Below are positions 1-4,205 of a stretch of DNA of 7,231 nucleotides, one piece after another. Position 1 is the first letter of the stretch; every line of letters begins with the position of its first letter. The DNA is from Chloroflexota bacterium (GTDB lineage: Bacteria > Chloroflexota > Anaerolineae > UBA7937): the NCBI GenBank assembly GCA_003453555.1, contig DMLA01000066.1:1-7231 (forward strand). The letters are read 5' to 3'. A program made the position numbers and the translations under genes. The notes below the pieces were generated by a model. The model ran no database searches and was not told where the DNA came from. It saw nothing but the letters and a program-made list of their open reading frames with translations.

Positions 1-19
1 CGAATTTCTCCTTAGCCAT
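1..19 (-). CDS. tuf: Elongation factor Tu, first codons only (partial)
   Basis: Only the first six codons are in the window; they read MAKEKF, the usual amino terminus of bacterial EF-Tu, the GTPase that delivers aminoacyl-tRNA to the ribosome. A good ribosome binding site (AAGGAG, 7 bases before ATG) precedes it. The gene follows tRNA-Thr(GGT) by 20 bases in the same direction, and a tRNA-Thr directly before tuf is the arrangement of the E. coli tufB operon. Six residues alone would prove little; the call rests on the combination with the tRNA order. It is probably co-transcribed with the tRNAs, since no terminator or separate promoter is visible between them. Confidence 0.82.
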
Positions 20-39
20 CTACCTTCTCCTTTCGCTTA

Positions 40-115
40 TGGAGCCCACGCCCGGATTTGAACCGGGGACCGCATTCTTACCAAGAATGTGCTCTACCGC
101 CTGAGCTACGTGGGC
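40..115 (-). tRNA. tRNA-Thr (anticodon GGT)
   Basis: A complete cloverleaf can be drawn: 7-bp acceptor stem GCCCACG/CGTGGGC, D arm GCTC/GAGC, anticodon stem CATTC/GAATG with loop TTGGTAA (anticodon GGT, reading ACC and ACU), 5-base variable loop, and T arm CCCGG-TTCAAAT-CCGGG. The discriminator is T and the CCA end is encoded (positions 42 to 40), unlike the other two tRNAs here. It is the last tRNA before tuf, corresponding in position to E. coli thrT. Confidence 0.97.
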
Positions 116-165
116 CTATTAACAAAGCAGAGGTTGGATATCCACTTTTCCGACTTCTCTAAAAA

Positions 166-248
166 TGGGCAGGGGAGGATTCGAACCCCCGAAGGCGTAT
201 GCCAACTGATTTACAGTCAGTCCCCTTTGGCCACTTGGGTACCTGCCC
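166..248 (-). tRNA. tRNA-Tyr (anticodon GTA)
   Basis: A class II tRNA with acceptor stem GGGCAGG/CCTGCCC, anticodon stem ACTGA/TCAGT around loop CTGTAAA (anticodon GTA), an extended variable arm of about 14 bases as expected for bacterial tRNA-Tyr, and a T arm with loop TTCGAAT. The discriminator is A and CCA is not encoded. It lies between the two threonine tRNAs, the position of tyrU in the E. coli tufB operon. The glycine tRNA that follows tyrU in E. coli is absent: only 50 bases separate this gene from tRNA-Thr(GGT). Confidence 0.96.
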
Positions 249-307
249 CCGCTGAAAGTGATGTAATTTAACCTCTCTAATAGCCTTGTTGAACTCCTTG
301 GTTTGTG

Positions 308-345
308 AGTCGGCGGAGAGATTTGAACCCCCGACCGAGTGTTTA
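308..345 (-). pseudogene. tRNA 3'-half remnant, closest to tRNA-Thr(TGT)
   Basis: The stretch reproduces the end of the anticodon loop, the 3' anticodon stem, variable loop, T arm and acceptor 3' strand of the neighbouring intact tRNA-Thr(TGT), with a few changes (T-stem 3' strand CTCTC instead of CCCTC, acceptor strand CGCCGAC instead of CGCCGGC). No matching D arm or acceptor 5' strand precedes it, so it cannot fold into a tRNA alone. It is read as debris from duplication and deletion within the tRNA array. Confidence 0.7.
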
Positions 346-349
346 TCCG

Positions 350-375
350 TCAGGATCCTGAATGTAAGCTGGCGG
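350..375. repeat. Direct repeat copy A (tRNA acceptor end plus spacer)
   Basis: This stretch of 26 bases matches positions 428-453 at 23 of 26 bases. On the plus strand all three differences are C in the other copy and T here. The repeat includes the start of the tRNA 3' end and the adjoining spacer (core GAATGTAAGC), so whole tRNA-plus-spacer units were duplicated, not tRNA arms alone. Confidence 0.8.
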
Positions 376-402
376 GAGGAATCGAACCTCCAACGGCGGT
401 TT
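367..402 (-). pseudogene. tRNA 3'-half remnant with intact T arm
   Basis: Contains a perfect 5-bp T arm (GGAGG-TTCGATT-CCTCC) followed by an acceptor-like strand CGCCAGC and a T discriminator, but no compatible 5' half lies upstream. The T arm differs from that of the adjacent tRNA-Thr(TGT), so this piece may come from another isoacceptor. The missing glycine tRNA of the tufB-type operon is one possible source, but that is speculative. The flanking spacer is shared with the neighbouring repeat copies. Confidence 0.65.
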
Positions 403-427
403 ATCCGTTCGCACGCCCTTGACGTGG

Positions 428-453
428 TCAGGACCCCGAATGTAAGCCGGCGG
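428..453. repeat. Direct repeat copy B (3' end of tRNA-Thr plus spacer)
   Basis: Partner of the copy at 350-375 (23 of 26 identical). In this copy the tRNA part belongs to the intact tRNA-Thr(TGT), which makes it the probable parent. A shorter related sequence (core TAGGACCCCGAG) occurs again at about 551-562. Confidence 0.8.
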
Positions 454-516
454 AGGGATTTGAACCCCCGACCGAGTGTTTACAAAACACTTGCTCTACC
501 CCTGAGCTACGCCGGC
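445..516 (-). tRNA. tRNA-Thr (anticodon TGT)
   Basis: Complete cloverleaf: acceptor stem GCCGGCG/CGCCGGC, D arm GCTC/GAGC, anticodon stem AGTGT/ACACT with loop TTTGTAA (anticodon TGT, reading ACA and ACG), and T arm GGGGG-TTCAAAT-CCCTC containing one G-T pair. The discriminator is T and CCA is not encoded. It is the first intact tRNA after the operon promoter, corresponding to E. coli thrU. Confidence 0.96.
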
Positions 517-565
517 ACGCGAAGGCTCCACTCATACGCCTTGGCGTGCTTAGGACCCCGAGGGA

Positions 566-597
566 CAAAACCGCTGCTCTACCCTTTCTACATCGGC
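566..597 (-). pseudogene. Degenerate tRNA 5'-half resembling tRNA-Thr(TGT)
   Basis: Reading from position 597 the sequence starts GCCGATGTAG, then GGGTAGAGCA and GTTTTGT, paralleling the acceptor 5' strand, D loop and anticodon loop of the intact tRNA-Thr(TGT). The 5' D-stem GCTC is destroyed, the anticodon stem cannot form, and no 3' half follows. It starts about 6 bases after the expected transcription start, where the first tRNA of the operon would be expected. Confidence 0.55.
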
Positions 598-602
598 TTT
601 GA

Positions 603-638
603 TTTGATAATTATACCCACTAACCCTTCTTTGGTCAA
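603..638 (-). promoter_or_regulatory. Sigma70-type promoter of the tRNA-tuf operon
   Basis: On the minus strand a -35 box TTGACC (633-638) is separated by exactly 17 bases from a consensus -10 box TATAAT (610-615). It begins three bases after the cysS stop codon and points into the tRNA cluster. Its near-consensus quality fits a strongly expressed tRNA and EF-Tu operon. Expected start of transcription is near 603. Confidence 0.8.
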
Positions 639-640
639 GT

Positions 641-2029
641 TCAACCCCATCGCCAGGTGGTGCCTCCTGGCCCATCCTCTAAGATGACGCCCAGTTTGCT
701 CAGTTCCTCCCGGATCTTGTCAGACAAGGGGTATAATTTGGCGGCTCGCAACTCATCACGAACGCTCACCAAGAGGTCGATGAAGGGTGTCGCGGCTACC
801 CCCTTGGCCTCGGCCTCCAGTTTCAGGCCCAGGACGCCGGCCAGTTTCTTCAAGGTCTCTTGCGCGGTGAAGAAGGTCTCACCTCCTGCCCCTTCATCTC
901 TGGCTTGGTTAATGGCCCTCGCCAGGTCGAATAGGGTAGCCAAAGCCTGGGCGGTGTTGAGGTCATCGTCCATCGCCTCCTGAAAGGCCTGGTGTGTCTC
1001 CTCTACCTTTTGGGCTAGTTCTGGGGAGGCTTGGCCCTCTTCCTGGTAAGGCGGCCTGAGGGCGGCGCGCAACCGTTCCCCTCCTCGCTCGGCGGCCAAT
1101 ACCCCCTCCTCCGACCAGGTGAGGGAACTCCGATAGTGGGAGGAGAGGATGAAGAGGCGGATAGCATCGGGGCTATACCTCTCTAGCGCCTCCTGGATGC
1201 TAACGAAGTTAGCCAAATGCCGGGTCATCTTCTCCTCTTCCTCTGAGGGACGGAGCAGCCCGTTATGCACCCAGTACTTGGCGAAGGGCACCCTTCCTGT
1301 GTAGGACTCCGATTGGGCGATCTCGTTCTCATGGTGGGGGAAGAGAACATCCTGTCCTCCACCATGGATATCGATCTGCTCTCCTAGAAACTTCATCGCC
1401 ATGGCTGAGCATTCGATGTGCCAGCCCGGCCGCCCCTGCCCCCAGGGGCTATCCCAACTCGGCTCGCCGGGCTTAGCCGCCTTCCAGAGGGCGAAGTCCA
1501 TAGGGTGCTCCTTGCGGGGATCGACCTCTATGCGAGCCCCGGCTTGCATCTCCTCTAGGGTGCGGCCTGACAATTTGCCGTAGTCGGGATCGCTCGTCAC
1601 TCTGAAATAGACATCCCCATCTACCACGTAGGCATGTCCTTTAGCCATCAACCCTTGGATGATATCGAGCATCTTGTCGATGACCTCGGTGGCTCGAGGG
1701 TGGTGATGGGCTCGCTTAACGTTGAGGCCATCCATCTCGGCCCAGAAGCGCTCGATATACCTTTCGGCTAACTCGTTGACCGAGATGCCCAGGGCCTGGG
1801 CGGTCTCTATGATCCGATCCTCGATGTCGGTGAAGTTCTGGACGTGTTGGACGGTGTAGCCTCGGTACTCCAGGTAACGGCGGAGGACGTCGAAAAAGAT
1901 ATAAGACATGGCATGGCCTACATGGCAGGGGCCGTAGAGGTTAGGCCCGCAGACGTACATACGAACTTCTTTATCCTTAGAGGGGATAAACTCCTCTTTA
2001 CGTCGGCTCAGGGTATTATAGATCTGCAT
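641..2029 (-). CDS. cysS: Cysteinyl-tRNA synthetase
   Basis: A class I synthetase of 462 residues, the usual length, that charges tRNA-Cys with cysteine in the cytoplasm. The zinc ligands are visible at C27 (YVCGPN), C207 (HIECSAM), H232 and E236 (FPHHENEIAQS). The HIGH-type signature is HVGHA at 36-40, and WHIECSAMAM (203-212) and the C-terminal GGTTWRWG end are typical. The KMSKS loop is unusual: EKMTRHLANF (266-275), keeping the first Lys-Met but with Thr, Arg and His in place of Ser, Lys and Ser. Start supported by AGAGG six bases before ATG. It is the last protein gene before the tRNA-tuf operon, 105 bases after the kinase-like gene. A leader with exclusive hairpins precedes it. Confidence 0.96.
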   Translation of the reverse strand: MQIYNTLSRRKEEFIPSKDKEVRMYVCGPNLYGPCHVGHAMSYIFFDVLRRYLEYRGYTVQHVQNFTDIEDRIIETAQALGISVNELAERYIERFWAEMDGLNVKRAHHHPRATEVIDKMLDIIQGLMAKGHAYVVDGDVYFRVTSDPDYGKLSGRTLEEMQAGARIEVDPRKEHPMDFALWKAAKPGEPSWDSPWGQGRPGWHIECSAMAMKFLGEQIDIHGGGQDVLFPHHENEIAQSESYTGRVPFAKYWVHNGLLRPSEEEEKMTRHLANFVSIQEALERYSPDAIRLFILSSHYRSSLTWSEEGVLAAERGGERLRAALRPPYQEEGQASPELAQKVEETHQAFQEAMDDDLNTAQALATLFDLARAINQARDEGAGGETFFTAQETLKKLAGVLGLKLEAEAKGVAATPFIDLLVSVRDELRAAKLYPLSDKIREELSKLGVILEDGPGGTTWRWG

Positions 2030-2042
2030 GTCTCACCTCTCT

Positions 2043-2079
2043 GGGATGCCTTAAGCCAGGGATGCCAACTTGGCATCCC
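2043..2079 (-). promoter_or_regulatory. Three-arm hairpin element before cysS
   Basis: On the minus strand the order is GGGATGCC (2072-2079), GGCATCCC (2059-2066) and a second GGCATCCC (2043-2050). The first arm can pair perfectly with either of the other two, giving a tight hairpin (5-base loop; 10 pairs with a single central base if counted as a DNA palindrome) or a longer-loop alternative ending next to the cysS ribosome binding site at about 2032-2040. No U-run follows, so it is not an intrinsic terminator. It could be a two-state leader, an mRNA processing or stability element, or a protein-binding palindrome. Confidence 0.5.
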
Positions 2080-2134
2080 CCAGATAGGTGCAACCGGAGA
2101 TCCTTAGGAGGTTGGCCAATTCTCGCCCCTTTAT

Positions 2135-2839
2135 CTATCTTGCTGTTCGGTTGGAGGGGCCGTCATAGCCTTGAGCCGCCACCACCAGTTCTACCGCCAC
2201 AGGGATGGGTATCTTACCCGTATTAATGACTAGGTGGTAGAGGGTGGGGTCCAGCCATTCCACCCGATGATACCGCCTCAGGAATTCTCGGCGGGTTCGG
2301 TCGCTGGCTTTCACCCGGGTTATCGCCTCGCGAGGCCCCAACCCCTCCCGTTCCATTATCGTCTCCACCCGCTGCTCGAAGGGGGCTACCACTTGGAGGT
2401 GGAAAGCCCGTGGGAAATCGCGCAACAACACCTGGCTGCCCCTGCCCAAGATAAGCACATCGCCGCTCTTAGCCAGATCCCGGATCACCATCCCTACCAT
2501 GCGGACGTAGTCATCCATGGTGGCCGCGAAAGGGGGGATAGCCGGGCTGAGGATGCCCCCGAAGGGCAACGGTATAGAGGCCGCCGGCTCCCGCAGGGAG
2601 GCCTCTGGCGTAGGAGGGATGGGGGGCATGGCCTTCATGCTATTCAGGATGCGCTCGATGAGGCTCCGCTGCCCTTCGTATTCCATCTCTTGAAGGGCCA
2701 CCTCTGGCACACCAGCCTCTTGGGCGGCCTGGCGGATTATCTCTCGATCCACGAACCGCAGCCCCAGCGCTTCAGCCGCCCGAGCGCTGATCTCGCCTCC
2801 GTGGCTCCCCAATTGCCGGGAAACGGTTATCACGGTCAT
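2135..2839 (-). CDS. Cytidylate kinase-like protein
   Basis: A 234-residue P-loop protein resembling the cytidylate kinase-like family (Pfam PF13189 type), not canonical Cmk. The nucleotide-binding start is ITVSRQLGSHGGEIS (4-18), in the family's Gly-rich style without the classical Walker Lys. ILGRGS (130-135) and the arginine-rich lid with RRYH and DPTLYHLVINTG (188-208) are the other family marks. A proline-rich insert spans about 71-104. The likely activity is phosphoryl transfer, but the substrate cannot be told from sequence. The start codon is one base after the stop of the PIN-TRAM gene, with GGAGAAGGGG inside that gene's end as ribosome binding site, so the two are translationally linked. 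Bacillus has radA/disA and ispDF-gltX-cysE around yacL instead, so the position of this gene is unusual. Confidence 0.85.
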   Translation of the reverse strand: MTVITVSRQLGSHGGEISARAAEALGLRFVDREIIRQAAQEAGVPEVALQEMEYEGQRSLIERILNSMKAMPPIPPTPEASLREPAASIPLPFGGILSPAIPPFAATMDDYVRMVGMVIRDLAKSGDVLILGRGSQVLLRDFPRAFHLQVVAPFEQRVETIMEREGLGPREAITRVKASDRTRREFLRRYHRVEWLDPTLYHLVINTGKIPIPVAVELVVAAQGYDGPSNRTAR

Positions 2840-2840
2840 T

Positions 2841-3899
2841 CTAAGACCCCTTCTCCTCCGGATGGGCGAAGATCATCCGCCCGGCAACTGTCTGTAGGAC
2901 CCTGGTGACCACGATATTTGTACTACTACCTATGTATTGACGTCCGTTCTCCACTACCACCATGGTCCCATCGTCTAGGTAGCCTACGCCTTGTCCTGGT
3001 TCCTTGCCCTCTTGAAGAATGTGTATCCGTAGCGACTCGCCGGGCAGGTAAACCGCTTTCACGGCGTTAGCCAACTCATTGATATTCAAAACCCGCACGC
3101 CTTGCAGTTCCGCCACCCGGTTAAGGTTGTAGTCGTTGGTGACGATGGGACAACGGAGGGTTTTGGCTAACTTTACCAGTTTCCCGTCCGCGTCCTTGAT
3201 ATCCTCCACATCCATGTCGGTGATACGGATGGGTACGATCGATTCCTTTTGGAGTTTGTTCAGCATATCCAGGCCCCGCCTTCCTCGATTCCGCCTCAGG
3301 GTGTCGGGGGAGTCGGCGATGTATTGGAGTTCATCCAGGATGAAACGGGGAACGAGCATCGTCCCTTCGATGAAGCCGGTCTGGCTGATGTCAGCGATGC
3401 GGCCATCTATGATGACGCTGGTGTCCAGGAGGACCGAACGGCTGTTGGGGCGGGAGAGGATCTCCTTGGAGAAACGGCTGCCGATGATCCCCATCAGATC
3501 TTCCTCCCTTATGACTAGGACGGCGACCCCCAGGGAGCCAAAGAGGAGGCTGGAGATTAAGAGTGTCACCGTCCCCCAGGGTGTGGGAAGGCGGGAGAGG
3601 GCGAAGGAGAAGGGGAGGGATATCACTAGACCGATGGCTAGGCCCAGCACGCCAGCCAAGAGATGACGGACTGGGATCTGCTTGATCTGGCCTCGAAACC
3701 AACGAAAAGGCCTGAGGATCAGCCAGGGGGTAGTCAGAAGTCCTAACGCTGCCCCGGCCAGGATGAGGGAGAGGATATAGCGGATATATGATGGTGTATC
3801 GATAAGACCTGTCTTCTTGCCCAGGAAATCGGCTAGGAGCCAACCGAGAGCGCTAAAGAAGATCATACCTATTAGGCGAACCATAAGTTCTAACCTCAT
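2841..3899 (-). CDS. yacL: Membrane-anchored PIN-TRAM domain protein (YacL family)
   Basis: Four hydrophobic segments at about residues 9-28, 42-66, 80-103 and 109-132 (numbered from the upstream ATG at 3905) anchor the protein. A PIN domain follows, with acidic residues expected of a metal-dependent ribonuclease: D161 and D167 in LLDTSVIIDGR, E192 in LDELQ, D238/D240 and D258 in VTNDYN. A C-terminal TRAM-like beta domain lies at about 286-346. This is the architecture of B. subtilis YacL; RNase activity is inferred from the family. Two ATGs compete: the one at 3905 directly abuts AAGGAG with no spacing, while the ATG at 3899 is six bases from it, so 3899 (352 residues) is preferred. It follows a structured leader with its own promoter and terminator and heads the operon with the kinase-like gene and cysS. 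Confidence 0.92.
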   Translation of the reverse strand: MRLELMVRLIGMIFFSALGWLLADFLGKKTGLIDTPSYIRYILSLILAGAALGLLTTPWLILRPFRWFRGQIKQIPVRHLLAGVLGLAIGLVISLPFSFALSRLPTPWGTVTLLISSLLFGSLGVAVLVIREEDLMGIIGSRFSKEILSRPNSRSVLLDTSVIIDGRIADISQTGFIEGTMLVPRFILDELQYIADSPDTLRRNRGRRGLDMLNKLQKESIVPIRITDMDVEDIKDADGKLVKLAKTLRCPIVTNDYNLNRVAELQGVRVLNINELANAVKAVYLPGESLRIHILQEGKEPGQGVGYLDDGTMVVVENGRQYIGSSTNIVVTRVLQTVAGRMIFAHPEEKGS

Positions 3900-3905
3900 T
3901 TTCAT

Positions 3906-3911
3906 CTCCTT
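3906..3911 (-). promoter_or_regulatory. Ribosome binding site deciding the PIN-TRAM start
   Basis: AAGGAG, extending as AAGGAGATGA and so matching nine of ten bases of AAGGAGGTGA, overlaps the first ATG. That ATG lies inside the anti-Shine-Dalgarno match; the second, six bases from AAGGAG, has proper spacing. The site begins two bases after the U-tract of the upstream terminator, so terminator folding and ribosome loading could be linked. Confidence 0.75.
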
Positions 3912-3913
3912 TC

Positions 3914-3943
3914 AATAAAAAGAGTGTACCTCTAAGTACACTC
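3914..3943 (-). terminator. Intrinsic terminator in the leader of the PIN-TRAM operon
   Basis: On the minus strand a perfect 8-bp stem GAGTGTAC/GTACACTC with loop TTAGAG is followed by TTTTTATT. It sits directly before the ribosome binding site of the PIN-TRAM gene, so it must be read through for that promoter to express the gene. This suggests either attenuation or the end of a separate small RNA. Confidence 0.85.
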
Positions 3944-4120
3944 GAGACAGAGTTACTACTATGCCCGGAGGCTCCTCTCCAACGCCCCTTCAACCCTTGT
4001 GAAGAAGCCTCCTTATCCAGCAGACCATCGATAATGAGTCCTCGCTACCTCGTTGCTCTCGTGGGTACCTAGGGATAAAAGCACTCAAATTATGTATCTA
4101 CCACAGGGGTAGAAATGATC
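3914..4120 (-). ncRNA. Unassigned structured leader RNA or small RNA, about 200 nt
   Basis: Bounded by a near-consensus promoter and an intrinsic terminator. Helices seen on the minus strand: TCTACC/GGTAGA (4097-4113, 5-base loop); 4083-4093 with 4031-4039 (nine pairs, two-base bulge); TTATCC/GGATAA (4073-4078 with 4013-4018), which crosses the previous one and so needs a pseudoknot or an alternative fold; GGAGGCT/AGCCTCC (4006-4012 with 3967-3973), enclosing CTTCA/TGAAG (4000-4004 with 3988-3992). No reading frame of interest is present. It does not match a riboswitch, T-box, 6S or SRP consensus that I recognise. It could regulate the yacL-kinase-cysS operon by attenuation or be an independent RNA with partial readthrough. 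Confidence 0.5.
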
Positions 4121-4124
4121 ATTT
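4113..4124. promoter_or_regulatory. 12-bp perfect palindrome at the leader start site (possible operator)
   Basis: AAATGATCATTT is perfectly self-complementary and lies three bases past the -10 box of the leader promoter, over the expected transcription start. This is a typical position for a dimeric repressor site. The region is AT-rich, so a chance palindrome is possible, and the bound protein is unknown. Confidence 0.35.
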
Positions 4125-4126
4125 AT

Positions 4127-4155
4127 ATGATAACATAATGTTCCTCAAATGTCAA
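4127..4155 (-). promoter_or_regulatory. Strong sigma70-type promoter for the leader and PIN-TRAM operon
   Basis: A consensus -35 box TTGACA (4150-4155) and TATCAT (4127-4132, five of six) are separated by 17 bases on the minus strand. The -35 box abuts the hairpin after clpC by one base. The expected start of transcription is near 4120, giving a leader of about 215-220 bases before the PIN-TRAM start codon. Confidence 0.8.
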
Positions 4156-4182
4156 AGGCGACTACCCTAGGATAGTCGCCTT
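4155..4182 (-). terminator. Hairpin after clpC, probable terminator
   Basis: A perfect 10-bp stem AAGGCGACTA/TAGTCGCCTT encloses an 8-base loop containing CCTAGG. On the minus strand it is followed by TTTGACATTT, a weak U-tract, so termination may be incomplete or the stem may instead protect the clpC mRNA end. It lies 23 bases after the clpC stop and immediately before the next promoter. Confidence 0.6.
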
Positions 4183-4205
4183 CCCTTCTTATCTCTATAT
4201 GTGCT

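Noticed and set aside
255..290. Possible second promoter before tRNA-Tyr (TTCAAC-N17-TAAATT)
   Set aside because: Both boxes are weak matches, and the strong promoter at 603-638 already explains transcription of the cluster.
536..547. Palindrome ACGCCTTGGCGT in the tRNA operon leader
   Set aside because: Only 12 bases, with a two-base non-pairing turn if folded as RNA, and inside degenerate tRNA debris; no U-tract or operator context.
286..687. Plus-strand open frame of 133 codons across the tRNA region
   Set aside because: It runs antisense through tRNA-Thr(TGT), the tRNA remnants and the cysS end, has no ribosome binding site, and its protein looks like translated tRNA sequence.
2234..2908. 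Long plus-strand frame of 224 codons opposite the kinase-like gene
   Set aside because: It lies antisense to two well-supported genes, its product is low in recognisable structure and rich in His, Pro and Arg, as expected from a GC-rich shadow frame, and there is no family signature.
3914..4120. T-box leader controlling cysS
   Set aside because: A terminator-bearing leader ahead of an operon with a synthetase gene invites this idea, and GGTACC occurs at about 4064-4069. The conserved UGGNACCGCG antiterminator motif is absent next to the terminator, and no convincing stem I with a Cys specifier loop was found.
3914..4120. Lysine or TPP riboswitch
   Set aside because: Short resemblances (GAGGTAGCG, CTGGATAA) exist, but the other invariant blocks of either class are missing or in the wrong order.
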